DNA of 64,000 nucleotides. Source: Patiria miniata (Eukaryota; Echinodermata; Asteroidea; Valvatida; Asterinidae). The stretch is taken from assembly GCF_015706575.1 (NCBI RefSeq), contig NW_024037074.1, positions 24,293,334 through 24,357,333 on the forward strand. Direction: 5' to 3'. Both the position numbers and the translations under genes were made by a program. Below are positions 35,991 to 46,614 of this stretch, one piece after another (the stretch's first letter is position 1; each line of letters opens with the position of its first letter). The notes below the pieces were generated by a model, which was not told the DNA's origin, did no database searches, and was given only the letters and a program-made list of their open reading frames with translations.

Positions 35991-36301
35991 CAAGGGCGGA
36001 TCAAGAACACGATTTTTGGGGGGGCCAAAAAAAAATTTGTCCCCAAAAAAGTGGGTCAAAAATTTACGGCGTGGGGTTCGGGGCCCGCTTAAGGGCCCCG
36101 AAAATTTGTTGGATTCTAAATGCTCTGTGGTGCGATCTGAGGCAATTTCTGACCACTTTAACCAATGTTTTTTTGAGGAAAAGATGGTGGTGTACTCATT
36201 GCCTGCCTTTATTGCGATGTCACTTAAAAAAAAAAAAAATTGGTTTCGTTTTGGGGGGGGGGCATGGCCCCCTTTGGCCCCCCCCCCCGGATCCGCCCTT
36301 G
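35991..36301. mobile_element. hAT-like CAAGGGCGGATCC MITE, complete copy
   Basis: The termini CAAGGGCGGATC and GATCCGCCCTTG are inverted and flanked by the 8-bp duplication ataggggg (35983-35990 and 36302-36309). The interior has cttaagggccccgaaaattt, catcaatgag-free AT-rich text, an A-run and a G/C homopolymer block near the right end. It encodes nothing recognisable. Confidence 0.87.
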
Positions 36302-36477
36302 ATAGGGGGAGACAATTTCTCAAGGGAAGTGCCTGTAAAATGAATGCGGTCCTTACAATGTCATGTTGCGCATTTTGTCATGAATCATTCGTTATTAATA
36401 GGCTCTAATTTGACCCCCACTTTAATAATCAAATACATAAAGCATTATGGTTAGAGACTTAACTTGGTTGCAGGGGG

Positions 36478-36633
36478 GAATGGCTTGTGGCGCCGCGCCA
36501 GTCGTACATCCCTGCGCCCATGGGCCGGGTTGATGAACTACCGGTCGCCGAACTCCGGACAGCAAGGTACCGTCTCGCTCCCGCCTCGCGCTCTATGCAT
36601 CGGTCCGGTCCGTCCATTATCTACTCGGCATAA
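36478..36633 (+). other. Candidate GC-rich coding exon, unrecognised
   Basis: After a possible splice acceptor (ggttgcag at 36473), a frame with GC-rich third positions stays open for 51 codons to a TAA at 36631. Its product begins EWLVAPRQSYIPAPMG. The 180-bp block is much more GC-rich than its flanks. An internal gtaccg could act as a donor at about 36,567. No family is recognised and no partner exon was found, so it might be a gene fragment or captured exon. Confidence 0.15.
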
Positions 36634-36815
36634 ACACGAGATCACCCACGCTGAAGTCCTGTTGCAATAATCACAACAACACATCAAAGTACATTACGGA
36701 TCTCGGAGTGCGACTAGTTCCACCTGCAGTGGATGATGATCGATACGACAAATCAAAATAATTTAAAAGAGTGATTATGACACTGTATAGAACAGTGTTG
36801 GAGCAAAGGCTTTGA

Positions 36816-36950
36816 CCCTCAAGGCCAAGGCCAAGGCCAAGGCTTTGACCCTCAAGGCCAAGGCCAAGGCCAAGGCTTTGACCCCAAGCCTCGAGGCCAA
36901 GGCCAAGGCTTAACCCTCAAGGCCAAGGCCAAGGCCAAGGCCCTGTTTTA
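36816..36950. repeat. (aaggcc)n minisatellite, first locus
   Basis: Tandem aaggcc hexamers are grouped with a spacer, tttgaccctc, into higher-order units of about 35-55 bp. A related array lies at 37,985-38,110, separated by hAT-like elements and unique sequence. Confidence 0.85.
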
Positions 36951-37006
36951 TGAAATGACCACTGATATAGAACTAATTATAGTCACATGAGTGACACATC
37001 ATCACG

Positions 37007-37438
37007 CAAGGGCGGATCCAGAACACAATTTGGGGGGGGGGGCAAAGAAATTTTGGTCCCCCCAAAAAAAGTGGGTCAAAAAATGACGGCTTGGGCTTTG
37101 GGGCCCGCTTAAGGGCCCCGAAATTTTTTTTGATTCGAGATGCTCTGTGGTGCGATCTGAGGCAATTTCTGACCACCTTAACCAATGTTTTTTGAGGAAA
37201 AGATGGTGGTGTACTCATTGCCTGCCTTTATTGCGATGTCACATAAAAAATTTAAAAAATTGGTTTCGTTTTTGGGGGGGGCCATGGCCCCCTTTGGCCC
37301 CCCCCCCCCTGGATCCGCCCTTGGTGGTGTACTCATTGCCTGCCTTTATTACGACGTCACATAAAAAAAAATGGTTTCGTTTTTTTTTTGGGGGGGGGGG
37401 GGGCATGGCCCCTTTTGGCCCCCCTGGATCCGCCCTTA
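37007..37438. mobile_element. hAT-like CAAGGGCGGATCC MITE with internal partial duplication
   Basis: The termini match those of 35991-36301, except that the last base has changed. They are flanked by the 8-bp duplication tcatcacg (36999-37006 and 37439-37446). The right third, from gtggtgtactcattgcctgc to the terminal ggatccgccctt, is present twice in tandem (about 37,204-37,322 and 37,323-37,437), so the element ends with two right termini. Confidence 0.87.
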
Positions 37439-37984
37439 TCATCACGAATTGCTCGTTACGAAGAACAACATTTCTTTAATTGCAATCAACATGCTCGCAT
37501 AGGCCTACACCATTTTATGACTGCACTGTATCTATTAAAGTATAAGTTCAGGTCTTCAATATGGTTTAACTAAACAAAATAATGATTTACTTCTATATTG
37601 ACACACAATTCTCCCAAGTGTAACAAAAGGGGGATCCAAGAAACTGATTTGGGAATTTTTTATTTGCTGGCCCAACATGGTCAGAAATATCAGCATTATC
37701 TAAAACAGATACATGCAAATCTTTAGCACTTATCAGGGAGACATATACAACCAATCAGATCTATTCAATAGTTATATGCAATTAAAGTGATCATCTCATT
37801 AGCCCCACAAGTGTACGGAATATTTTTGCAACAAAATGTGATGCTACAAAAGTGGAAGTGTGCCCAGCACACAAATCTACAGGGTGCTTCCCTCCTCCAT
37901 GGTAATACAAAATGGTAACAGCAAAATTTCGAACAGATTTATCTGGAAAATGCAAAAATCTATGGGCCTTGAAGAGCCTTGACT

Positions 37985-38115
37985 CAAAATTGCAAGGCCC
38001 TGAACCCTCAAGGCCAAGGCCAAGGCCAAGGCTTTTGCCCTCAAGCCTCGAGGCCAAGGCCAAGGCCCTAAAATCCAGCCTTAAGGCAGCCTTAAGGCCA
38101 AGGCCCAGCATCAAG
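37985..38115. repeat. (aaggcc)n minisatellite, second locus
   Basis: It shows the same hexamer and ccctcaaggccaaggcc texture as 36,816-36,950, with caagcctcgaggccaagg shared by both. This suggests a common origin or movement of the array. Confidence 0.85.
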
Positions 38116-38389
38116 GCACTACATCACTGGTATAGAACAATCATTATTTTGTGCCTCATCGACGATGTGAACTTCGGCAATGCTACCCGGGAATTCCGAG
38201 CATTTTCTGGGTAGTGCTGCCGACGTTCCCTTGACTTGCTAAGACCAGGTATATACCGACAGGAGGGCGTAATCACCGCAATATTTCAAACAAAAGGGCA
38301 TATGCAGAAAACTGCCTTTATTTTAATGAAATTTAAACATTTCCATCGAAAATTAACACAACTTGTTCCAACTATTATGATTCGTACGT

Positions 38390-38870
38390 GTCACAGGGGG
38401 GGGGGGGCACTTCCCCCCCCCCCCCCGATTTTCCCAGGCCAACAAAAGTGCCCCTCTCGCGGTTATAAGTGTGCCCCTCAAGATGAAAACAAAATATTTT
38501 TCAAGTGACGTCACAAAAAGGCAGCCACTACTTACACCACCCATCTTTTTCACCAAAATTGGTTAAAGTGGTCAGAAATTGCCTCAGATCGCAGCATCTA
38601 AAATCTGTTTTTTTTTTCGGGGCCCGAATCCCACGCCGTGAATTTGTGGACCCGCCTTTTGGGGACCACATCTTTTTACCCCCCCCCCCCAAAAAAATTG
38701 TGTTCTGGATCCGCCATTGCGGATCCCGAAACTGCGAAAGGCTTCCACTTTCACACCGACGGAAGGTGCCCCTTTTTCTGAATAAGTGCCCCTTTATTGG
38801 TGTTCCCCCTGGAGCGGGGGGGGGGGGGGGGTTCGACCCCCCCCCCCCCCCCCCCCCCCCCGGTGATGCA
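38390..38870. repeat. Nested, inverted hAT-like MITE relic and long G/C homopolymers
   Basis: Between about 38,510 and 38,715 the reverse complement of the CAAGGGCGGATCC element body can be read, ending ctggatccgccattg. It is embedded in another repeat carrying gtgccccttttt and gtgcccctctcgcgg. Runs of 12-26 G or C at 38,396, 38,414, 38,817 and 38,836 make this stretch prone to sequencing error. Confidence 0.55.
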
Positions 38871-38879
38871 TCTCATCTC

Positions 38880-40700
38880 GTTGTGATTTGTTTACGGTCT
38901 CCCATAGACAATGATGTAATGTGGTATTTAGAAATGAAGACGTCTAATTTAGGCCTAATATTTGAAATTCACCTGTAAAATATTGAATTTAGAGTACGAA
39001 TTTTGCAGTTACGCTCGCTGCCTCAGCTCAATCACAAAACTGCGAGTTCACATCGTTTGAAAACCAAACATCCTTCGGAACGAGATAATGTAACTAGGGA
39101 ACGGGCCTGCGGATTGTAGTACCATTATAGGTACGATACTACCAGGGCCTTTTTATATTCGCAAATTTTACACTCTCTACCTCCATGATTCGACCTATGA
39201 TTCGACATCCGCAATGCAGCCTTTGCAGGTGTCCAAAAATCATCTTATTGCACCCCCGCATTTCCGGACTCGCGCCAGTGTTGCCTCGTCTCGTCCCTAG
39301 CCTTCAGCTGTCCTCCTCCGTAATCCGTATCATCAAACGCAACGTGTTATAAAGTCTTTCGGATCGAGTGATGTAATAAAATCGACCAGGGTCATCTTTT
39401 TCGACGATCAATAAAATCACGTCAAGCGGTGCCCAGACCCCTCACGTCTGTCCAGCGTGATCGGTGTAAAAATGTACAGACTATTGCATGAGTGAAGCAC
39501 GTGTGCGTCTCGCGCTTGTCAGGCGAAACTGCACGTCAAAACTTTTCCAGGCCAATGCGCTGTACATGTGCACTAATAGGACACTCGTTCAGTGAAAGTG
39601 AATTCTGTATTCTTTTTTTAGTGTTCTCGTGTTTTATCGAGGCATTGATCTTTCTTCATCCAGAACAACTATAAATGTCAACTTCAGGGTGAGTAGAAGC
39701 ATATTCTGTAGATTAAACTCTAGTAATAAAAGCTACGAAGTTAAGTTCTAATCATCAGGAGAAAGGTTTGAATTTACAAATGCAACATGCACGACATTGC
39801 GTAATGAATGTTGCAGCACATGGAGTATGCTGTATGTTGTGAATCATCGAAGCGAACTTCGGTATTGAAGTGGGAAGAGCCTAATTATTCACAGATATAG
39901 TAGACACATGGGCAAGGGCGGATCCAGGGGAGGGGGGGGGTGGCCAACGGGGGCCATGCCCGCCCCCCCCCCCCCCCATGGGTCGTGATTTTAACATTTT
40001 TTTTTTCAATTTTCACTCCATGCACAATGTACATAATATATTCTAAGGCATCTTCTTTCTTCAGCGCACGCCGCGGCGATCGGCAGGATAATGACATTAT
40101 CAACAGACTCAAAAGTTGAGCATTGAAGATTATTTGCTGTCATTTAGCCGTATCATGCAAAATGTTCATTAATCACTGAACAAGTTTTGAAGGCGTAGAA
40201 TTTTACACACAGGAAAAAGGTATCATTATCATAGTATAGCTTCATGACCTTTTCAACCGCCCACTAAAAAAAAATGGTTATGAAAAGGCAACATACTCCA
40301 GAGGCTCCATCGCTGTACAATCGGCACAATAACCACCTTTTGAAGAAAAATAGGGCCTATACAAACAAATAAACAACACGCACTGATAACTGCTCTCAAT
40401 ATTCTCAGAACGGGTAAAGTCTACTCCAAACAAGCATAGAAACAAGTATGTATAGGGCTAAAAAGTAGCAAGATAATACTTAGAAAATGAATTCCATTGG
40501 CGCTCGAAGTCTGAAAGCCCCGTGGCACGTCGCTTTGTAATACCATCAATAGGAAAAGTACACTTCGGTATTATTAACATAAATCAACATGTCAGTCACC
40601 AGAAAACCACCAAAATGCATTGCCAATGGCATGAGTAGGCGGGTCCACCCCGCATTATGTAGTCTGTCAGTCTATTTCCTTTTTATAAACAGTGCATGCA
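38880..40700. other. Intergenic spacer upstream of the sulfotransferase-like gene
   Basis: No gene is recognised. It contains the source or second copy of the 109-bp filler (39776-39884) and one end of a CAAGGGCGGATCC element with a G/C block at 39,912-39,980. Confidence 0.4.
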
Positions 40701-40747
40701 CGACCACGTCACATATCACTCACGGAGCAGAGGTTCGTTCGGGCGGG

Positions 40748-40754
40748 TATAAAA
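40748..40754 (+). promoter_or_regulatory. Candidate TATA box for the sulfotransferase-like gene
   Basis: TATAAAA follows a G-rich gggcggg. A start site 25-30 bp downstream would give a leader running into the donor-like AAG/gtgagaca at 40,965, consistent with a non-coding first exon. This is positional inference only. Confidence 0.45.
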
Positions 40755-40779
40755 TTCCAGACATCCAAGCGGGAATTGG

Positions 40780-40965
40780 TCACTTTTTTTCGTCGGGCGA
40801 GAGCTGGCCAACTAACGGCCTGCAACTTTAACGCGCGCCTAGCGCTGGAACACGCCACACAGGTTACGTCACTCATAACTTTGTAATAAACTCGTCTGAC
40901 CGCGAGTAACATTGACATTGGATCGAACGCAGAGGGAGCCAAGAGAAACATTCACAGCTTGAAAG
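40780..40965 (+). other. Putative non-coding first exon of the sulfotransferase-like gene
   Basis: The left boundary is estimated from the TATA box. The right boundary is the donor gcttgaaag/gtgagaca. The partner acceptor is ctgaaaag at 41,395-41,402, preceded by a strong pyrimidine tract (ccctcttttttttcgtc), which places the coding exon start at 41,403. cDNA is needed to confirm this. Confidence 0.4.
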
Positions 40966-41427
40966 GTGAGACAAGTAAATGTTACCTCTATACTGGTGCA
41001 GTGGTAGAGGTAACATAAGTCGTTAGGGGGGGGGGGGCCTTTCTCTTCTGAAAAACCTCGGGATGGTTGGGTTTCTTCTCGACTTTACTGCCAAGTAAAA
41101 ATAGCAATGCGATTTGAGTCTTTTTTGTGTGTGGAACGGTGAAGAGTACGCTACATCTTGAGAGAAGTTTGCCGAAGTTCCCAAAAAAGAGGGTCACACC
41201 TCCGGTTCTGCTAAGAACAGCCTCTCTTTTTAGAGATTGTCACGTCACATGGTGTACCTGCAAACGTCTTCCAGGAAGCTAAATATCGTCATTGATACCA
41301 AAAGAATGTCATACCTTGGTTTCAGATGAGTTGAGACAAGAATGTTCACGAGTACACGATAATGAGTTGTGATTTTTCCCCTCTTTTTTTTCGTCTGAAA
41401 AGGCTTGACGGAGTCAAAATAGCGAAG

Positions 41428-42327
41428 ATGGAAGAGCAGAGAGTTTTCACCAGCCAAGCCCCGTTGGTCCACCTCGACCGTGTGACAGCGGCCATCAACG
41501 GCAGCCCAACGCCCCGGTCCCCGGTTCGCGTCATGCTGTGGTGCGTCCCGCGCTCCGTCTCCACCGCCTTCCTAAAATGCATCGACGGGCTGGACTGCCG
41601 GGCCGAGATCTTCCACGAGCCCTACTCGGTGGCCTACTACTTCGGCCCGGAGAGGCGAGCCCCGCCCGGCCCCCAGATCCCCGAGGAGGGGCAGTACACC
41701 TACAGCTGGGTCCGGAAACAACTGGAAGCCGACTACATCGGTAGCGAGGTCATCTTCTGCAAGGACATGGCCTTCGCGGTGGACGGCCGCTACGACAGCA
41801 TCCCGGACGGTTTCAAACACACCTTCCTCATCCGCAAACCCGTCAAGGCTCTGATGTCCTACCACAAGGTCGTCAACAGCTACCCTGGGTACGACGGTGA
41901 GGTGTCGGTCAAGAACGGCCTACCCAAGGGGTACGCCTTCAAGGAGGCTTACGACTTGTACAATCACATCTGCGCCACTTGCCGCGAGAAGCCCATCATT
42001 GTGGATGCCGACGATCTGTGTCGATCGCCCAACAGCATCCTGAGGAAATACTGCGACGCTGTCGGTTTGCCGTTCTCGCAAGACTTACTGTCTTGGCAGC
42101 CCAGTGACGGCATCAGCTCGCGGTGGCACTGTGCCCCCAGTTTTCGGGCCCTCAATTCCGCCATGGGGACTCACGAGAGGGCACTCAAGAGCGAATCGTT
42201 CCTCTTCAAGGGCAACAACAGGGTCGACCTGATGCCCAAGGACGAGCTTCCGGAGGGCGTGGTTGAATGTAGTGAGTGCAGTGAACCGTACTATAAGAAG
42301 ATGTACGAACTCAGGCTGAAACCCTGA
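41428..42327 (+). CDS. Sulfotransferase-like P-loop protein, single coding exon
   Basis: This 299-residue protein is encoded without introns and is strikingly GC-rich compared with its surroundings. I chose ATG 41428 (gcgaagATGG) because the upstream in-frame ATG at 41362 lies before the likely splice acceptor at 41,402. Residues 34-48 (RVMLWCVPRSVSTAF) look like the 5'-phosphosulfate loop of sulfotransferases. Residues 136-147 (RKPVKALMSYHK) fit the 3'-phosphate-binding R...S segment. HEPYSVAYYFGPER (63-76) and FCKDMAF (110-116) are further landmarks of a family that includes bacterial sulfotransferase-like proteins and the N-terminal part of plant branched-chain aminotransferase-like proteins. 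No signal peptide or membrane segment is seen, so a cytosolic location is likely. Substrate and even activity are unknown. The single coding exon and high GC could reflect retroposition or old transfer, but neither is shown. Confidence 0.8.
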   Translation: MEEQRVFTSQAPLVHLDRVTAAINGSPTPRSPVRVMLWCVPRSVSTAFLKCIDGLDCRAEIFHEPYSVAYYFGPERRAPPGPQIPEEGQYTYSWVRKQLEADYIGSEVIFCKDMAFAVDGRYDSIPDGFKHTFLIRKPVKALMSYHKVVNSYPGYDGEVSVKNGLPKGYAFKEAYDLYNHICATCREKPIIVDADDLCRSPNSILRKYCDAVGLPFSQDLLSWQPSDGISSRWHCAPSFRALNSAMGTHERALKSESFLFKGNNRVDLMPKDELPEGVVECSECSEPYYKKMYELRLKP

Positions 42328-42743
42328 AAAAAAAAAACCCAAAAAACCCCAAAACCGCATTGTATACATACCAACGGAAAACGGTTCTTTATGTAAATAT
42401 TTGATCGTGAGTGATTTTGCCGAAGTGTTGCACACTACAGCTTACTTTATAATAACAATCGGCTGTTGACATTTTGATCCGCCATCTAGTGATGTTAGCC
42501 TGCAAATGGCAGGCAGACGAATACTGCCAGAGAAAAATAATGCCAACATACCGTGGCGGATGGGTCTTCTTCTTTTTAGAGCCCAGAATTCACAATATAC
42601 AAGTAATCATATTTTCTGCCGCGTTATTCTTTTTTTTAGGGGGCAATTTGATTATAATTTATGTGATTGTACATAATTATCATTTTTGAAGTTTTAAGCA
42701 TGTTATTGTTTTATGCAGCCAAGGTTCATACTGTTTTGAAGAA

Positions 42744-42749
42744 AATAAA
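42744..42749 (+). terminator. Candidate polyadenylation signal AATAAA
   Basis: AATAAA lies 417 bp after the stop codon of the sulfotransferase-like gene and is the first canonical signal that I noticed downstream. A/T-rich genomes contain many chance matches, so this is tentative. Confidence 0.35.
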
Positions 42750-42759
42750 ACACTCAACG

Positions 42760-44830
42760 TTTTACAAAGTTGACATTGATATGATATGGGACAGTGGTAT
42801 TATAAGGAAATGGGTTGTTTCTGAAATAGTGTCTTTTTATACGGATTTAGAGCATTTGGGTTAGCATTTCGATTTTCGTATGGTAGAATTCGAAAGAGGG
42901 GAAGCGTTATACGTAGCTAGCTCGAAGCTAATTTTGTCTCCGAGGAGGAAACACTCTATCGGTTTCCATTTTGGTCCCAAACACGTTGTTCAGGTCGTTG
43001 TACTGTACAATTTTTAACTCTTTGAAGTAGGGACTCATTGATGTATTGCGCATGCCCGAGTGGCATTTTGGGGGAGACCCATAGAGCTATATTAAAGCTT
43101 TATGGGTAGACCTCAGATTTCATAGGTGTCAAACTTTCATATGACATGCTACCCAAATAGCATGTAACAGAATGCCAATTTAGTTCTAGGGCAGTGAATA
43201 ATAGTATTATCAGTTGTCGAGGGGAAAAAGTGTCCGTGGCACTATATCTTCATACACGAATGGTATGGAGTGCATTTATAATTAAAGAAACGTTAGGCAA
43301 CGCTTACGTAACGAATTATCCACAATGAAAACGCGTTCGCAAACTGCAACGCACTCCTTTGGCTAGCTGCTTTAAGCACAGAAATTGGCTACAGACAGGT
43401 TAATATCAGTCAAAACGTTTCATGTAAATATGTAAACTGCTGTCTGTCTGGTTGTGATTTTTACTTAGCAATTACATTTGAAGAATGTTGTTTGTTGATT
43501 GTTATATGCTTTTGATGTTCTCCAACTTTTTTAGAGAAACAAAATTCATTTGGTTTTCGAAGAAGTAGCCACACTTTTCGTGCTACCGTGCCGGTCACGT
43601 GCTGACGCTGCCCTCAACGTCCGGGCTCAGGCATTTTGTCCTGTTGCAAACTGCCATTTTGTATTCGTTATCAGAGGTACCATTGTAGTTTTGAAATGTT
43701 TTAAACGTTTGTATAAAAAGTTTGTATTTTTCAATTGATATATATTTGTGCACTTTTTGGAACTTTTGATATAGCGCGAAATAATAATATTTTGAAACAA
43801 ATTTGGCGTGTCTTTACTTGGTATAATCTTGAGAATTTTATATTCATCGATTATATTCGAGTGCTTTGATAAAGGGGGGGGGGCATTGGATATAACAGTG
43901 GAGGGGCGCCCAATTTCATCCGTGCTCAAAGGTAGTAGACAGATATTTTTCACAGGACACTAGGCCTCCGTAAAATCAAATAGGGGGGGGGGGGGGGTGG
44001 GGGGGGGGCTGTACAAAACCGAATTCGTGGTCATTGTCAGATAAGTATCGCTGTACGCGTTTCACGGAACATTTACAGAAAAAATCGCGAAAACTACAAA
44101 ATGCGGAAACAAAGGCACTTTATGTTAAACCGGCTATTCATGGTGGTGTGATTTTTGAAACTGCCAATTTTCAGGGGAGGGGGGTGCGAGGGTTGGGATG
44201 ACTGGGGGCGACGATTATCTTAATGGGGGTGATGTGCGCCCCACGCCCCCTGTTATACGCCGATGGAGTGATCCACCGGTGTAAAACCGTGAGACACTTT
44301 ATTTAGATCGAAGAGCTTTAATAATAATGACCCATCCAAAACTAGCATAGCTCTGTGGTTCAGATGCAGAACGATAGCCGATATTCCGGCTTCACACAAT
44401 GCGACCGCTCTATAAAGAAAGGACCCAGTTAGACATTCACACTATACAATGTATATCGAAAAAGTTACATGTTATTATGAATGTGATCCATCAAGGATAT
44501 TTCCTTTATTTTCGTGCGCTTGAAGCTAGAAACCTGTAAATGTACTAGACGTCAGAATGATCATCAACCCGCATGAGGGATCTCACTGAACTGATGAGTT
44601 AACTTCCAGCCCCTCTTCTCAGGTTCTGTTGGATGCTGCATCTTTCTGTGAACCTCGCAACATTTATCTTCATACAAAAACATCCCCAAGGGTTTGATGA
44701 AGGTTAAAAATATAACGTTTCAAAATGATTTTGAGAAAAGAGAGTTTTAAGACGTTTTTGACGTTGTTTTCTTCTGTTTTATTAGTATGATACTTACAAG
44801 TTACATCTTGACTTATGTTGTTCAATTTTC
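42760..44830. other. Intergenic spacer before COA3
   Basis: No gene is supported. G-runs with ggggcattgg or ggggctgtac context near 43,875 and 43,983 look like decayed G-rich MITE interiors. Open frames here are short and unremarkable. Confidence 0.4.
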
Positions 44831-44884
44831 GTCAAGAGATGGCGCACTTCCATTCCCTGGCTTTCATAACTTTCCAAAATCAAA

Positions 44885-46371
44885 ATGGCGACTAGCAGCA
44901 GCGGTTCAGATTCTCAAAAGCCACCCGAAACAATGAAGCGGGTCGACCTGAAACGAGACGAAATCAGCCCCGGCGATCGGCAGTACATGGCCAGGATGTC
45001 CCGGGCACACATGGAGAGCGTGCAAAAGCTGTCCAGGGCCAAATACATCAGGAAAAATGTGTTCGTTGCTTTGTGTTTGGGAGCTGGTGTGCTCGGCGTG
45101 TGTATCCTTATCTTGATTGAATTAGAGAACTAGCACAGTTGCACTTGCAGTTTGCACAGAGCGCCCTCATGTGTGGACAGATCTTTGTTCGACTGCGAAT
45201 CACGTATTTAGGCGGTCGTGTAGTGTAGGGCCCCTGTTTGTTTCGATCATATTAGAATTAAGAATTTTGTTATTCCTAAAAAATGACATTGTCAACCTAA
45301 AGCAGACTTCTCTCAATGTAAATTGTAATGACACCTTTTTGGTAATTTTTGAACGGTTTCTTTGGGTAGAAGTTATGATTTTCCTGCGCAGTTTACGGGC
45401 CGGTTGGTAACGTGTAGCGCGACTTGCTTGTTCACGGTAGATCCATGAGATATCGTACGGTGATATCGCCATCTTTATGTTCGTGTTGCATTTTGTCGTC
45501 ATCGTCATTATACCACCAAATTTCCCTCAAAAAATCAAAACCCTGCACTTTATCTAAGACATTCCTATATGTTCTTAATGTTGCCAACTAGTTTGGTAGG
45601 TCAAATAATTTAAAAGTGGATTTTGTTCCCGGTCCCTGGTTTCGTATTCTTCCAGAATTGGAAGTTTTTTTACAAACCTTACAGAAAGACCAATTGAAGT
45701 TGCTGTAGCAGAAAATTCTTAATTTTTGCGACCTCCCAACTCTCCTGTCGCGAAATGTTCGGCCGCAATATTTCACAAGTACTATCTGGATGTGGATAGG
45801 TACCTCTAGGGTGGGTTGAAATCCCTAAAATGTCAAAAAAAGAATTTTGTTCACCAGGATCACAGGAGTCTCGCACTCGGCCGTCTCTCATTGTTTGTCG
45901 TCGACTGAGGGCGCTTTAATTCTCTTGACCAACTACAGCGCGGCTTTCATTTCATCGCGCAAGGTACGGATACACTCACATAGGGTTATTCGGGCAAATT
46001 TCTGCTGCCATTGTTCACGAAAGCGTCATGCTATAATGACGTCAAGGGTTGTGATAATCGCGCCCACACTAGCTTGCGTCAAATTTTGGCAAAGTGCATC
46101 GGTACGGCTGTTGCCTGTCATACAGTATTGGTCAAAAATGCAATTATACATTTGTTTAAGCCATAACACTTGTATTGCATGCATGAACAGTATTCGATCT
46201 TTTAAAGCCAGTGCCAAATGTTTCTGTTATATATTCCCTCTTGCTATTCAACTTTGTTCCCTTAACTCTCAAATTATTTGGAACATCTCAGACGGCTACT
46301 CGATTTACTCAGTCTCACAAGAAGCCTTCCTTGAGGACTTTGAGGACCCAAACAAGCCCAAGGAATTATGA
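44885..46371 (+). CDS. COA3: Cytochrome c oxidase assembly factor 3
   Basis: COA3 (CCDC56/MITRAC12) is a small inner-membrane protein of mitochondria that stabilises newly made COX1 during complex IV assembly. Two exons, 44885-45101 and 46292-46371, join in phase 1 through the donor T/gtatcc and acceptor catctcag, recreating a TAC codon. The product has 98 residues, close to 106 in human. It has the family order: a hydrophilic N-terminal matrix part with a basic VDLKRDEISPGDRQYM segment, a K/R-rich stretch before residue 58, one membrane helix (about 58-79, VFVALCLGAGVLGVYGY), then IYSVSQEAFLEDFEDPNKP, matching the conserved YSISQE.FLDE motif. Without the second exon the helix would be cut short, which supports this join. 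There is no cleavable presequence, as in the family. The start sits in aaaATGGCGAC. It is tail to tail with MCM6. Confidence 0.9.
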
Positions 46372-46614
46372 TGTCATCACGCAGAGGTCGAAGGGCATGA
46401 CCCCAGAATGTAGTTGGATGACCCCTACGAGTTCAGTCTGACTGGAGTTTACCAAAGTTGATGTGTGTTGAACCATATCTGACATTGTCAGTAGCTCAGC
46501 TGCATCAGCTCTATGTACAGTTTGTTCAACAGCGCCATCTTGTATCAACTTGTGTCAGATTTCATCATGGACAAAATTTAATTTCTTTTTTGAGTTAATC
46601 AAAAGTGACATTCT

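Larger units (their letters stand above)
32048..36248. repeat. Near-identical 2160-bp tandem segmental duplication
   Basis: Segment 32048-34090 is repeated at 34208-36248 with an offset of 2160 bp. I noticed only three differences: t/a near 32,892/35,052, c/a at 33,843/36,003, and one base in an A-run. Each copy contains a Tc1/mariner-like fold-back element, a 20-bp perfect palindrome (tccgggggcatgcccccgga at 32111-32130 and 34271-34290) and the start of a hAT-like MITE. The 117 bp between the copies is described separately. It is either a very recent duplication or an assembly duplication. Confidence 0.92.

Noticed and set aside
41362..41427. Upstream ATG extending the sulfotransferase-like protein by 22 residues
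   Set aside because: The added residues lie across a strong pyrimidine tract and splice acceptor at about 41,402, so they are probably intronic.
45081..45095. Alternative COA3 donor at G/gtgtgc, also in the right phase
   Set aside because: It would remove seven residues from the membrane helix. The T/gtatcc donor restores the expected family length and a VYGY-type sequence.
45847..46290. Extended open frame in front of the COA3 second exon as coding
   Set aside because: Only the last 80 nt match COA3. The upstream part is the open tail of the intron and contains a dispersed repeat.
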